Assembly (NCBI RefSeq): GCF_001641265.1
Contig: NW_020167542.1
Location: 62,001-126,000, forward strand
DNA from: Pseudogymnoascus destructans
Lineage: Eukaryota > Ascomycota > Leotiomycetes > Thelebolales > Thelebolaceae
Direction: 5' to 3'
Length of the DNA stretch: 64,000 nucleotides
Shown here: positions 1-12,279 of the stretch, piece by piece
Position numbering within the stretch: the first letter of the stretch is position 1
Layout of the letters: each line of letters starts with the position of its first letter
Made by a program: the position numbers and the translations under genes
Notes under the pieces: model-generated
Seen by the model: only the letters and a program-made list of their open reading frames with translations
What the model was told of the DNA's origin: nothing
Databases searched by the model: none

Positions 1-860
1 AAGGAAGGTATAGATAGCGTCGTGAGGGTCGATAACCTCTGTTGCCTGTAGCGTACGGCCTTGAGTGTATAGATTCTCCCAGTTTAGGAGCCAGTCTTCA
101 AGGTCCTTGCCTCTTTGCATTTTCGCAGCCTTTTGCCATTCTAGTCTCCATTCTCCGATTCTAGCTCTTTGAGTAGGTGCGAACCAGTCTCGTAGCTTTC
201 TAAGCATATCGTACGGAGTATCGCAATTGTAGGTATAGGGTAGGAAGTCGCGTTTGATGGTTTCTTGGATCTTCCCTGAATTGCTTCCTCCTGCTTTTCC
301 CACACCTTGCGCTCATATTGGAAATCAGCTTGTAGGTTTCGAAGCTGTTCCTTCTGATCTTCTGTAAGAGATGCGTACGTAATTGGCATTAATTGCTCTT
401 GGCCTTCTACTGAAGGTTGGATGGTCTGGCTACCTGAAGCTCTTGTTGACACTCCAGGTCTTGTTTGAGCAGTAACACCACCACCAGCTTGCGTGGCACT
501 CCGTACGAACTCAGGAATAGGTCGAACGGGCTGTAGGAGTGTAGGAGGGTCCTCGATTAATGGATCGATATACCCCCATACTCCTGCCTTCATTGAAGCA
601 GTTTTGATAGTCTCTATCCACTCGTCCCAGTCTCTAGGGCTTGTGAGGACCACCCCCGCCTTCTGTAGGGTCGCCATAATGATGGTTTTTTCGACTCCAG
701 GACACAGGACTTGATTTTGGTCCGTTCGGGTTTCTATAGGCTTCAAAATGCGTCTTGGAGTTGCTCTGGGCTCATAACTGTTGAGTAATATGCGTGTGTA
801 TTCCTGTCTATCTATTGCTGCCTGAAATTGCGGGGAAGTGGTGCTGAGATCATGTGACAT
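1..860 (-). pseudogene. Copia-type LTR retrotransposon gag, 5' part, frameshifted
   Basis: The minus-strand reading starts at 860 (MSHDLSTTSP) and runs 239 codons. It contains a block around residues 65-100 (KAGVVLTSPRDWDEWI, then GVWGYIDP) that I recognise from fungal Ty1/copia Gag polyproteins. Gag packages the element RNA into virus-like particles. Near position 275 the homologous reading moves to another frame, which stays open with copia-like sequence (DMLRKLRDWFAP, then RIGEWRLEWQKAAKMQ) to the window edge, so one frameshift separates the halves. The element continues off the left end. On the plus strand, 861 to about 1030 should hold the leader and part of the 5' LTR, with a TATATAG-like box near 954; I could not fix the LTR ends. 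Family call is firm; element limits are not. Confidence 0.7.
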
Positions 861-1074
861 ATTACAACACGAACCGAATCACGTGCGGGCAATACTCACG
901 TGCCCTTCAGTGCCAAGACGGAGGCATGTCGGTCCGGACAGGACACGTAGAACTATATAGTAGGAACGCGGACCTTCGGAGGAAGGTCAGCGTTCAGTCT
1001 TCATATCAATAGACCAGGATTCTACGTATATTCCATCCCGTGACTTCCCACTGCCCTACTCGCCAAGAAGTCCT

Positions 1075-2121
1075 TTACAGTAGGGTAAGTGTAGTAGGCT
1101 CTGTAGGCTGCATAGGCTGTGTAGGCTGCGAGTACGTACGTAGCTTATCAAGTGCTGTATTACAGCTTATAGGCCAGATTCCAGCTTTCCGGAACACTGA
1201 TTGTATAGTAGATTCCTTGAAGGTTTGCTCCCGCATCTGTGGGAGATCTCTCATAAATAGGGGTAGGTTGTAGGTGATATCCATCTCTCATATGGCACGG
1301 AGCACAGCCTGCTTATGCCAGCTTATATGGTTGGAATATTCCCACATCTAATGGCTGTAAAACGTGTGTAAGGTGACTGGGAAACGCCCATAAGATGATG
1401 TGATATTTAGCAGCCAGAATGATGAAATCATGGCTCGTATAGCTCACATGGGAATCAAGGAGTAGAACCTTGGGATTTCCCGGATCATGAGGAGCTGTAA
1501 GCTGCACGAAGTGCTGTAGCCACTGTAGAGCAAGCTGGCTATTAGAATAGCCAGTCTCAGAGAGCAATATCAGCTCATTCCCATGGAGGTTTTCAGGGTA
1601 CCATGCCTCCATATGAATTTTACCCGGTACAACAAGTACCGGTGCAATCTTCTGTCCAGCTGCAGATACTGCCTCTATAATCATAATAGATATATGATTC
1701 TCAGGGCTCAGAGTGTAGAGCTGCTTTACAGCTCGGGGGACTATAACTCTCTCACCCCCTGGAATTCCTACCCTGAATCCAGTTTCATCCATATTCCAGA
1801 TTGACTCTGGATTTATACTACGCTGTAGTACTAATTCCATGTACTTTTCAAACCACTTAATAACAGCAGGCTCCTGTTGAGCTTTCGTACACTGCTGCAC
1901 AATAGGCTTTGTAGTAATAAAGTAGAAATCCATAAGCTCATTCCGTATATATTTAGTGAGCCAGCTCTGTGATGGTGGAGGCAGTGGGCTCCGTAGGTGG
2001 CATACTGCCCCATAAACCATATGCCTATTAGCCCCTAATCCTAGGTAATACTGCTCTAAGATCCATTTCTTCAGGGCTTCCGTCTGAGCTATAGAAAGCA
2101 ACCTATTCTGACCTCCATGGG
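1075..2121 (-). pseudogene. pogo-family (DDE_1) transposase, truncated and interrupted
   Basis: The minus strand encodes a pogo/Tc1-superfamily DDE transposase. The open part (2101 to 1313) has the first acidic motif in SIWNMDETGF, the second in KVLLLDSHVSYTSHD and the third region in LTHVLQPLDVGIFQPYK. A stop at about 1313 and a frame change separate it from the C-terminal piece at 1284-1075 (STIQSVFRKAGIWPISCNTA), which also belongs to the family. At the N-terminal side homologous reading continues to about 2121 (GQNRLLSIAQTEALKKWI) and stops where LTR sequence starts, so the helix-turn-helix region is missing. The enzyme would cut and paste its own element; this copy is not functional. I did not find terminal inverted repeats. 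Confidence 0.8.
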
Positions 2122-2237
2122 TGTAAGGATGCCTTCTCGTCTCTCATTCTAGGGAGTAGACTCTGGGTAGCTGCGGGGTCACATGTGATCATTTGGGTGG
2201 GCTAACTGAGTCAGAACCGAGTCGGATGGGTTTCGGG
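2122..2237 (+). repeat. 5' fragment of a short LTR (same family as 44896-45153)
   Basis: Begins TGTAAGGATGCC and matches the first about 116 bp of the complete 258-bp solo LTR at 44896-45153 with few differences. It ends at GGGTTTCGGG where the next LTR begins, and the missing right part is not found on the other side of that LTR, so it is a true fragment. Confidence 0.75.
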
Positions 2238-2463
2238 TGTTACGATTATAGCTTACGGTTGTTACGGTTGTTATGGTTGTTATGGTTGTTACCGTTGTTA
2301 CGGGTGCAGCCTTAGCCACCAAGGCTACAACCGCTAAGTGGACAACTGTATATTACGAGGAATAGCCTCACCTTCCTTCCTTCTTCTTCTTCTTCTCTCT
2401 TTAGATTCAATCTAGCTTATTATTCTCCGGACTGGCTTCTTGACCTCCGTGACCATCGTAACA
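2238..2463 (+). repeat. Solo LTR of gypsy-type family (TGTTACGAT...ATCGTAACA)
   Basis: 226 bp with matching inverted ends TGTTACGAT and ATCGTAACA. It is closely similar to the 3' LTR at 58176-58451 of the gypsy remnant, including the shared CT-rich stretch and a variable number of GTTATG/GTTACG units near the 5' end. No internal retrotransposon sequence adjoins it. Flanks tcggg and cttcg do not form a target duplication, so its history involved a deletion or later rearrangement. Confidence 0.8.
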
Positions 2464-2732
2464 CTTCGTTCTCGAATAGAACAAGAACCTGGGGCGGCAT
2501 TTTGTGGGGAAGATGGTGGGGAAGATGGATGGACGTGGCAGAGAGCTACTTTTAACGCATCGGCGCTTCGCGTAGACCACGTGCTAAAGTGTCGGGCGAA
2601 TGTTGTGCCGACCTAAACAATGCACTTGTCCTAAGTTTGGCATTATAGTTTTCCCGTATACCGACACTACTGAAAGCTTACATTGTAATGCTCACCTGTC
2701 TGAGGACAGGTTCTTAAAACCAGCTTGTTGCT

Positions 2733-4440
2733 ATGCCTACTACACTCGAATTCCACAGTTGCAAACCCATCACATTCGAATCTGCTGAAAAAGCAGAAGC
2801 CAACATCATTCACCAGCTGGGTTACGCTCCTGCAGCAGCAAGCTCCAGCAGGAACTCTGGAAGAAAAGAAGAGAAATTGAAGCCCTTGCTAAACATCACC
2901 TTGGACTAGGAAGCTACACCATCCTCGAGCAGTCGACATGGATCCAAGGCGGCTTCAATATTTGCGTACCTATTGAGGCAAATCTTGGAAAGTTATCGAA
3001 GAAACTTATCTTTCGATGCCCGATGCCACACAAGCTTGCCGAAAGCATATACCCTGGCACGGTAGATGAGAAGCTCAGCTGTGAGTTAGGAGCATATATG
3101 TGGATGCAGGATAAGTGCCCTGATATCCGTATTCCTCACTTATACGGTTTTGTCCTATACTACTTCTTAGCCTCTAATGTCTACTTTTGAGGGTGTTTCT
3201 GTTCTGTTACGGCCATCTACGGTTGTCTACGGGTGTTGTTGTCACCTATCCTTAAGAACCTATCCTTAACTATCCGTAAGACTTCACATCACATTTCTAA
3301 TCATAATATACAGCACATGTGAGCTACCTTTCTAGTCTATCCCATGCCGTTCCTAATATATTTGGAGTCTAGTTCGCCCAGTTTACCCACACAGATCACC
3401 GACCTCTCTATGTGCGCCTCTCCCGCCTGTTCTGGTGGTGCTTTTATAGCCTCTTTCAATATCCTGTCCTATCACAATATACCCTCCACTTGGGGAGGAG
3501 CGATTTCCGAACGCCGTACATGCTGCTCGAGTATATAGACTCTAACATGGGTGATATGCTTTCAAACACGTGGAAGGAGCAGCAAGAAGGCCCAGCTTGT
3601 AGGAGGAGGTTGTTCCAAGGCATGTCACGCATAATCCTGTCTCTCGCCCGTATACCTCAGCCGAGAATAGGATCGTTTCAATTCAACGACGATTGTACTG
3701 TGACACTAACAAACCGACCGCTTACATGCACCATGGTAACACTAGAGAATGAGGGCACAGAGAGGATAACACAAAAGGATGACACATATGCGTCTACTGA
3801 GCCTTTTGTATCCGACATGATTACCTTCCATGACGAGCGCCTTCTTAGCAACCCGAACGCAGTATACGACACTGGAGACTGCCGTACCCAGATGACCCAG
3901 AGGATACTACTCCGGGTGCTCTCGCATCAATATATCAACCGTGCTCGCCGTAATGGGCCGTTTCTGCTGCAGCTTACCGACGTTAATCCCTCCAACATCT
4001 TTGTCAACAAGGAATGCAACCTTACTTGTCTTGTCGACCTTGAGTGGATATGCGCTCTTCCTGCGGAAATGCTTGCAGTACCATACTGGCTTACTGGAAG
4101 TCACATCGACAGGATAGAAGATAATCACTTAATTAAGTTCAACGAAATACGACGGGAGTTCATGGATATATTAGAGGAAGAAGAGCAGGGTCTCAGAGAA
4201 CACAACATTTCAATATCAGGAGCTATGAATGACACGTGGGATTCGAAAGGAGTTTGGTATTGGTATTGTATATCGTCGGCAAATTCTATGCTTACTCTTC
4301 TTGAGGACCACATCTGCCCTGCATTTTCAGCGGTACTACATTCAGACTTCGAGGAGGTTCTGTCAAAGTTTTGGTGTGAGAATGCAGAGGACGTTTCAAC
4401 AGAAGGTTGATGATAATATCAAATATAATGAGGAGCTCTG
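2733..4440 (+). pseudogene. Aminoglycoside phosphotransferase-like (APH/choline-kinase fold) protein, broken
   Basis: Reading starts at ATG 2733 (MPTTLEFHSCKPITFESA). A shift near 2835 continues as WKKRREIEALAKHHLGLGSY and CPDIRIPHLYGF to about 3153. About 200 bp of unrelated or intronic sequence follow, including a possible GTAAGA...ATACAG intron near 3275-3312. The frame resumes near 3370 (TDHRPLYVRLSRLFW) and stays open to 4410. The C-terminal part has the APH catalytic-loop-like LQLTDVNPSNIFV and a following LVDLEWI, matching the HxDxxxxN and metal-binding aspartate positions, but the catalytic histidine/aspartate pair is altered (LTDVNPSN). A last shift near 4400 changes the terminus (FQQKVDDNIKYNEEL). 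Such proteins are common in fungi and their substrates are mostly unknown. Several breaks make it a pseudogene. Confidence 0.7.
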
Positions 4441-6154
4441 ACAGCGATTCGGAGGCACTGGTCGGATAAAATGAAAGATCCATCTTCAACAGTGCCCTCT
4501 AACCACTATCAACTCGATTATTCGTTATGTTTTTCCTTTAGCCTTCTTCTGTGTGCCGCCTCCTTTTTAGCCGTTCTCTCAGCTCTGTCCCTCTTGATGT
4601 TATCGCCAGAGGAGATGACTATCCCTATATCGCGCCCCTTGCCAGGCGATTTGGCGATGGTGATTTCCTCAATGACCCTGCAAACTGCGCACTCAATTTG
4701 TACTTCCTGGCACAATTAGCCTGTTCAAAATTTGTTATCATAAAGGTTATTTATCCTTTATTTCCATCTTTCACAAGATGGTTCAGACTATTTCTTCATT
4801 TCTTTTTATAATCTAGATCGTGGTGTTCGAGCTTCGGGTTTAGCGCCCGCCCTAATCGGGCAACGCGCATGGACGGGCCTGCCGCCGCTTTCAACTTCTA
4901 TAAAAGGGCCACTCCCTTCCCCCCGACTGTCCATCTCCACCGTCGCTCCTCCCTCCCAACATTATCGCACCTGCTATGCTTCATCGTGCGACGCTTGGCC
5001 CCTCCGCCCCCTCCAAACTACATGGCCCCGCCCAACGGATCCCCCTGCCCGGCCTCGCCGCAGCTGAAAACCTGAAGTGGCACATGAACGCTTCGCAGAG
5101 CCACAACCTCGAGTTACGCCCTCCGATGACTGCGCCTTCCATGCCACCGAGCTCCTCGCGATGGCAACGAGCCCTTTGAGCATCGACGTCTGGTCGTTGG
5201 ATCAGTCAAGGTGCAAGAACGAGCTAAGCTGCGTTCCACTCGACCTGCCTCTCTTGCGCCCTTCCTCGTCGCCGCGCGCATCTGAAGCCTCTTGCGACAG
5301 TGGCATGCGCAATCTGCCTCGAGAGTGCCTTGCACTACGACCTAGCCAATCGCAAAAATGCCTCGCCGTGACGTGGCTGGCCCTTGCGTAGACCGCCGCG
5401 CGGCACCTTTTGCGACATTGCGAGTTACGTGCACTGAGCAGCGACGGTTGCCTCAGTCTAGGCTGATCTTTGAGAGAAGGGCTGATTTCTGCTTGCGAGT
5501 CTAGCTTCTTGGGCCTTATACTCACATCCTGGAGATCGAAGGTGGATATCCCCTCTCGAAGGCCATCGCGGCCGCGACCATCCATGCGTTGAAGGCTGCA
5601 GTTCGCCTTCAATTCGAGGGGAATACTACCAGGATTGCGGACAAATGGATATAGGGAGTGGGGAGTGGACAACTATTGCAATCTGGTAGAGTCATCTGAC
5701 CTAGGCTTTCACGGCGATCGCCTTCACAGCACGCATAGTCCGGACATGATTTCTCCTTTTGGCAGCAGAGGGCAGCGCTACACTTTCAGCTGAAACTGAG
5801 ACCCCGCTCTTGAGACCGCTCAAGTTGCAACAACCCAATCACCATAATGCATCGGAATACGATGTGTCTTGCCTCTCTTGGACGCATATGTCTAGTTGGT
5901 GGAATCGGGGTCAAGCATGTGGTGGAAAGTGCACTGCCTGGCTACGGAGCACGGAAAAGGATGAGGGGACACACGGAGCGTGTAGACCAGCTTGGCAGTG
6001 AAGGCTGCATCTTTAGCAGGGAAGCAAGGGGGGCTCGCAAATTCTAGCGACTCAACAGCGGAGCGACCGTCCGAATCTATATAACTCCTTGATTCCGCTC
6101 GAGAGTCTCGTTCTAGAAAACCATTCTCCCACTCATGTCCTATTCTGTGTCAGC
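4441..6154. other. Intergenic stretch, GC-rich, no supported gene
   Basis: No ORF here resembles a family I know. The part 4830-5680 is clearly richer in G+C than its surroundings and has a TATAAAAG box at 4899-4906 followed by a pyrimidine-rich stretch, as at the start of a fungal transcript or in an LTR. ORFs of 60-150 codons overlap on both strands, as expected for GC-rich non-coding DNA. Its composition suggests a different origin from the flanks. Confidence 0.4.
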
Positions 6155-7996
6155 ATGGCTACTGTGAACATGAACTGCGTTGAATTCTATAACCCCAACC
6201 CCAAACCTACCTTCAAGGCCTCACACGCTCAGCCGACGAAGTCGGTGTTGAACAATCACCGGCTGCCTCTACAACCCAGCAGATCGCCATCTGCAAAGTT
6301 AGCGGGTGATGTTCAAGATAACGACTCGTTAGATGACTCTCTTCTGTTGCTTGAAGAGCTGCTCCGCCCTCCCCAAAACGGAGACTTCCCTCGGGTGCCA
6401 CATCAAAACCACAAGCCCCTCCATATCTCGAAGTGCCAACTGATTGACGAGGGCCGTCTGCTTACTGATGCCACAACCCTGAACTCGGCCTATGTGCCAG
6501 GAAATACTCAAAGTAGGTTTCTTAGCTCGCTTTTGTATGTGCATACACCTTACTAATTCCACGCAGGAGACCCCCTAATCATCGAAGATGACAGCGACGA
6601 TGAAAGCGATGACGAAGCTGAGGTTGGATTTGCCTCGAGCGATCTCCTTGCCAGTATCAGGGACCAAGACGTGAGCGAGACTGGCCTGGCCACTCAAGAT
6701 ACCGCCTCGACCCCGAGCAGCCTATTTGGCCCGTCCACTCCTCGAGACTTGGAATACCTCAATGCCGATTCTTTCTCTAGGGATGGACAACAACGCCTGT
6801 CTTTCGCAGAGCTAGACTCGACATTCCCTGTTCACGTTCGCCTACCTTCCCCAAGTTGCTCTGAGCTATCTGAGACAACGAGTCATGATCAAATTCACCA
6901 GGGTGTTGAGAAGGCCATAGTCGACGAAATGAGGCCTTCTCCACTACGCGAGAGGGCTGGTGGATCGTGCGCCTGTGGCAGCGTCGGCGATATCGAGGAT
7001 GAACTACGACAAACTTCAGCAGAAGCGGGGGGATTGCCGCCTTCAAGCTCAGCTCATTCCCAATACAATCAGATGGACCACGAAAGTCAAAATAATACAG
7101 ACGTTCAAGGTATTTCGAGCGACGAACGATTGTGGGAAAAGACGATTGAACAGCAGCATTGCCAACAAAAAGAGCAAGAAGATGAAGACGAGGACGACAT
7201 AGAGGCGACCAGCGGCAAGGATAAGGGCCCGATTAGCCTCTGCCAGCAAGTAAATGAGAGCCTTCAACTCCCACAAGTGGAAGACGAGACCATAGTTGTG
7301 GCCCATCTCTCACAAGACCGCCAACACAGTGTCAAACCATATCAAAAGGACAACGAGGATAATGTATATGACGAGGATGAGGAGGATGAGGATGAGGACG
7401 TGCGGCCTCCAAGACGATGAAAGCGGCGCTGCATAGATTCTGACGTGACTGAAACCGCCACGCGCAAGAAGGTCCACACGCGCTCATCCACTATAGCCCA
7501 AGCCCAAACCTGCACTACTCGAGGTTCTACAGTTTCTCAGAGTTCACCAGACGATGCGGAGTCAATTCTAGGCGCGGACTACCAAGAATATCCTCTTCAG
7601 GGATTTCTCAAGTGTGTGAGGATTGGACGTGAGACGACTTACAACCTAGAGTTCAGGCTGCTAGATCTTCCAGATTCGTTCATACCATCAATCGGTCTCC
7701 ACATATCAAATTCCACGTCTAGCGGGGAATTAGCTGAAAAATCAGCTCACTCACGGGTTTGCGCATCTCATGCAAAGAGGTCAAGTCCCGCTCTACAGAA
7801 GCAAAGAAAGCATGGACATCTCCAATATACAGCGCAAGAAGATAATTTGCTGATGCGCCTCAAGAAGAAGGGCTTGCTGTGGAAAGAGATACATAGGGCT
7901 TTCATCCGTGATTTTTCAGACAGGAGTATCGGATCGCTTCAAGTATGCTATTGCAACGAGTTGAAGGACAGAGACTCTGAATCTGATGACGAATAG
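6155..7996 (+). pseudogene. SANT/Myb-like nuclear protein, one in-frame TGA
   Basis: Two exons are joined by a clear 54-nt intron at 6513-6566 (GTAGGT donor, TACTAAT branch site, CGCAG acceptor). I start at ATG 6155 (MATVNMNCVEFY), which has better context than the upstream in-frame ATG. The protein is acidic and low-complexity in the middle (several E/D runs), then carries a basic stretch. It ends in a SANT/Myb-like segment, about residues 545-590 (HGHLQYTAQEDNLLMRLKKK, then WKEIHRAF and RSIGSLQVCY), with the aromatic spacing of a DNA-binding Myb repeat. TGA at 7418-7420 interrupts PPRR-KRRC; it could come from CGA by one C-to-T change. All other positions stay open in one frame, so the break may be recent. 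The likely role is DNA or chromatin binding; the target is unknown. Confidence 0.65.
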
Positions 7997-9638
7997 AATT
8001 ATTTGTTAATTGTATGGGTTCTATCTTCCGTGAATTCCCTTGTTCTACGTAAATTATCAAGACGTTACCAAGACGCTCGTAACCCTAGTAACTTTGCGAT
8101 TTAGCTAACTCCCGTCAAGCCGACGCCAGCTTCGAACCATCCGCCAATAACGCTAACAATCTTGTATGCCTCTCAAGTGTATGTTTTAGTGTCTGTTGCA
8201 CTGTGTTAATTGCCTGCATTTCAGGTATGAGTATCCCTGTGCAACGTGGATTCGATTGTCCACAACCTGTGTCCCTGTACATCACGTGAGCAAGGTGGCG
8301 TTCCCCGAGCTTTTAGTACACCGACATTTTCGTACGAGACAGTGCTAACTCGGCGCACGAGTTCAATAGACACAAATGACGAGTTCGATGCAGGAAGCCA
8401 CCTCATTCCACAATTTTGACGTCAATTCCGGATGTGAATAACGCGGTGAGATCTGGTGGATACTCGTCGAACGAGGGTTACTGGATTGACGAGGCTCATC
8501 AGTGACGACTTCCGGAGCGAGTTCATCCTGCTATCAGACTTCTTCCGCTCCTCATACGCGTTCCGGGCCGAGTTAGGTCGGCATCTGTAGAAGCGACTAC
8601 TCCCTGCTTCACCACCAATCTCGCTAGCTCTGTCTTCGCTTGATGTATCTCTGATGCAGGTGTCTTCTTGGTGTCCTTTCCATACTGACACTTTCCTCCC
8701 TCGTGAGACCAGCTACCTTTCCGTTTCCGATTTGGAGATAGACTTCCTAATACCGCTCGTGGACGTATAAACTCAGCTCGTTCAAAGTCAATCCAGGTAT
8801 TTGATAGTGCTTTATTATCTTCACTGGTTGATCACAATCTGGGTTATTCGTCGTTATCCATTCTGAGTTGCATTCAACCATGAGAGAGTAGTTGGCGAGA
8901 ATCGAAAGCGGTCTCGGGAGCGCCTTAGGAAATGCTGGGACGTTTCTAAGGAGCTCTATTAGCTGAATGACCATGTCGATGGGTTCTGAATCCTGCTTGG
9001 CACGGAGAGCAGAGTCTGCCATGACTCCCTGCTTTTAGTCGTGACCTCTTGATATTGTTCATGGTGTCTGGACAGACACCGTCGCCCAGGAGTGGATCGC
9101 GTTGAGGTCTCAACTGTGCAGCGAGTGTCACGGTTCACCAAGGCATAGGGCGCCAGTTGGGTATTATGAATTAAACTCAATCTAGAGAAGAAAGGAAAGA
9201 GAAGAGGAGCACTCGAGCAGTGGCTCAATCTATATACAGCTATGTTGTTGTGGAGTGAATTCTCTTTAGCGAGACTAGTTCTGAGAATTCTCTCCACAAC
9301 TGAAAACTTCGCTCCAACCCCGGAAAGCTCCCCACACCCCTGAACCCCCACTCGAGCTGCAAGGCGCACTTGATATCGTAACAGCGAGAACCTTTTGATG
9401 TTTCTCCAGGGTTTCAACAAAATGCTGCTGCAGAGCCGCCAGTTCTCCGAGGCCCGCATTGCACCACATTACAATCTACGGAGAGATATAGGACAAAGAG
9501 GATCAAAACTAAATATATGTCACTGGATTAGTCAGCGTCGCTTGGAAAAACAAAATCACGTGCAGTTATGTGCTAGTTGATGAGCCGGACGCATTCCGTT
9601 TAGACTCCATTCATTGTATAAGTAATAATATCTCCATA
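7997..9638. other. Intergenic stretch with two weak minus-strand ORFs
   Basis: A 91-codon minus-strand ORF at 9022-8747 (MADSALRAKQDSEPIDMVIQ) and another at 8691-8422 could be exons of one hypothetical gene, but I find no splice pair joining them and no family resemblance. The segment about 9128-9560 has the look of an old LTR (begins TGTCACGGTT, holds a TATATA box near 9231), without a second end that I can define. Confidence 0.3.
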
Positions 9639-11511
9639 CAGTCATAATCCGTTAAGTCGATACGCGTTTACCCGATATTTACAATATCTCGATATATTTT
9701 GCGGGATCCATCCTTTTTACATACAAACCCCGATATACATGATATCGTGCCTTTCCTTCAGATTATCGACTTATGCTAACCTCTTCTTCACTTTACAGGA
9801 TGCCTCCAAAGAAGCTCAATTCGATGACTCTCGACCAACGACATACTCTCCGGCGCTGGCACTGTGAACAACGCCCTCGACCTTCGCAGAAAGCTTGCAT
9901 CGCATGGTTCCAAGACCAATACCAGACTCGAGTCAGCCAATCTACTGTCTCCGAATCTCTTAGCGCTCGATTTGCCTACCTCAACGGCACCCCACAAGCA
10001 GACGATCAAGAATCTCGACGACGACGACGTGACGCTGCTTGGCCACAGCTAGAAGCTATCCTTTTCGACTGGCAGAAGCTTATTGAACGAAGAGGAGGGG
10101 TCACAACAGGTGAGGTTTTGCAAGAGAAGGCAAAGCAGATCTGGGCACAATTACCACAACACGAAGGGGAAGCAGTCCCAGAGTTCAGCTTAGGGTGGGT
10201 CACAAGGTTTTGACAACGTCATAAGATTCTTAATCAAGTTCGACACGGTGAAGCTGGATCAGTTCCAGCTATAGCAGAGAAAGAGATGCGAGCAATTCAA
10301 ACAGTCGCAGGGGAATACTTAGAGGAGGATATATATAACATGGACGAGACAGGACTATACTGGAAGATGACACCATCAAGGGGCTTTATGACAGCAGAGG
10401 CAGCTATAGGTCAGAAAAGAGAGAAGGCAAGAATATCAGTAGTTGTTTGTGTTAATTCAACTGGCACAGATCGATTTCCTCTATGGTTTATTGGAAAGGC
10501 AAAGACACCACGAGCCCTTCGAAATGTTGAAGTCATAGCAATGGGAGGGGTTTGGAGATGGAATAAAAGGCCTTGGATGAATCAGTTCATTATGGCAGAA
10601 TGGTTAGAGGCCTTCTATTTACGGGTAGGCACATCTCGATCAATACTCCTAACGATGGATAACTTCTCAGCGCATATCGCCGCCATTGAATCAACTCCTC
10701 CTCCCCCAAACATCCGCATCATCTGGCTTCCTCCAAATGCAACAAGTCGATTTCAACCTCTTGATCAAGGCATCATCGCTGCCCTTAAAGCATACTACCG
10801 GCAACAATGGCTCCACTATATGCTTGAATGTTATAAAGCAAATAGAGACCCTGTCCAAGCAATGAATGTCCGACTCGCCATTCGATGGCTCATTCGATCA
10901 TGGGCTCACGATGTTACAAACATAACTATCTATAACTGCTTTCGAAAAAGCACAATTCTCCAACGCCCAATTCAGCTTCCAATACATCCTCTTCCTAATA
11001 TGAACGACCTTTATCAACAAGTACAACAAGTTGGCCACATCCGCGATGCTATGGATCTCTCAAAGTTCTTAAATCCAGTGGAGGAGGACATAAAGACGAT
11101 GGAGGAGAGCATTATGGAGCCTATAGGAGAGGATATGCTGCTAGAGCAGGTCATTGCACAATATATACCAGATTATGAGGCTCAAGATGATGACGAGGAT
11201 GAAGAGCTTAATCCACAGCCTGTGCTAACCCCACAAGCTGCACATCAAGCTATACAACGTCTGATTGAGTTCACAGAATCTGGGAATAGTGGCACGAATG
11301 AGGCAGCAGTGTATTTACGGTCCTTTGAGAAGTTTCAGAGAGAGTTAGGGCTTACAGTAGCCAATTCTAAGGCACAGGGAACCTTGGATGGCTGGTTTAT
11401 GTAAATAGCCTCATTTTAAATAGCTGTCACGTGAATCTCGATATCTCGATATTTACGTTATCTCGATATTATTTACGGGAGCCGAGCTATCGACTTAACG
11501 GATTATGATTG
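9639..11511 (+). mobile_element. pogo/Fot1-like DNA transposon, complete with TIRs and TA duplication
   Basis: The ends are inverted repeats. The left begins CAGTCATAATCCGTTAAGTC at 9639. The right, read from 11511 on the minus strand, is CAATCATAATCCGTTAAGTC, one difference. Both sides are flanked by TA (9637-9638 and 11512-11513), the target duplication of the Tc1/pogo superfamily. Length is 1873 bp, typical for Fot1-like elements. Subterminal repeats of ATCTCGATAT occur at both ends. Confidence 0.9.
9773..11404 (+). pseudogene. Fot1/pogo transposase with one premature TGA
   Basis: About 543 codons in one frame. Residues 1-70 hold the helix-turn-helix region (LDQRHTLRRWHCEQRP, then CIAWFQDQY and SQSTVSESLS) and are followed by the Tc5-type HTH. 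The DDE_1 domain follows: DIYNMDETGLYWKM has the first aspartate, SILLTMDNFSAH the second, and NATSRFQPLDQGIIAALKAY the third. The acidic C-terminus (DDEDEE near residue 475) is usual for the family. The only break is TGA at 10211-10213 between WVTRF and QRHKILNQ. ATG at 9773 precedes MPPKK by eight codons, and the family start is probably the ATG at 9800. It would catalyse cut-and-paste transposition of the surrounding element, and it could move MITE relatives if suppressed or repaired. Confidence 0.88.
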
Positions 11512-11513
11512 TA

Positions 11514-12279
11514 GCTCCATCCATGCCTTCCTTGACCTTATAAAGGACCCAATCACCAATCCGGCTCGCCTTCATCGGCGTGATGTGGACATTTTGCAGA
11601 TCCGGTAATGGACCCCACCACAGTTCCCAGCAACCTAACAACGCTTCCAACGTTTCCCATCCTAGTGCACGGCACTGTTTGACCTTGTTTGTGTTCATTG
11701 TTCGGATGTTGACAGTTCTCGTTTTTGCAGTACCCTGATACACCTGAACTTGTTGTCATTATCGCAGAGTCCTATTGATGTTAGGATTAGATGTATCACT
11801 ATATGTGTTACGTACGTCAATAAACTGCCTACGTGAACTTGGAGCTTTATATTGGCTGTGTGGCCGGCCTTTGTTTGCTGAAGATTATGCGAATGTCGAC
11901 TTGAAGGCGAGTACGTTCAATTTATACATGGAGCCAACTCTGCTGCCTAAATTCACCGACGAAGCTCCCATAAAATTCGACTTTGCAGTATGCGACTCGT
12001 TGAATCTGGTCGAGTCGACATATTTCGTGGCTGTTAAATGCGGCACCATATTGGTCCATGTGATGGTGGTTGCTGTCCCATATCTGTGGAATCAGTCACG
12101 AAGAGATCGTTTGTCTATGGCTGCGACGAGTTTCAAGTCTGGTGATGTGCCAAGCTCCTGATGTAGTTAGGCCCGGAAAGAGAATTCCGTAGTATAAGAC
12201 TCTCGAGGGAAGCTTCCGTAATATTTAATCTTGGGAGAAACTTCCGTAATCTTAGACAAGCACAACGCAAGCCGTCTCT
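11514..12279. other. Intergenic; weak hypothetical ORFs
   Basis: Right flank of the pogo element. A minus-strand ORF of 68 codons (11759-11553) has a small cysteine/histidine cluster (YCKNENCQHPNNEH). A plus-strand ORF of 128 codons (11775-12161) has no recognised domain. Near 12170-12250 short copies of CTTCCGTAAT repeat. Nothing here is firmly a gene. Confidence 0.25.

Noticed and set aside
4869..5672. Overlapping ORFs of 66-156 codons on both strands in a GC-rich stretch
   Set aside because: They overlap in several frames, have biased composition without domains, and are expected from GC-rich DNA with few stop codons.
9128..9560. Complete solo LTR starting TGTCACGGTT
   Set aside because: No matching right end or target duplication could be found.
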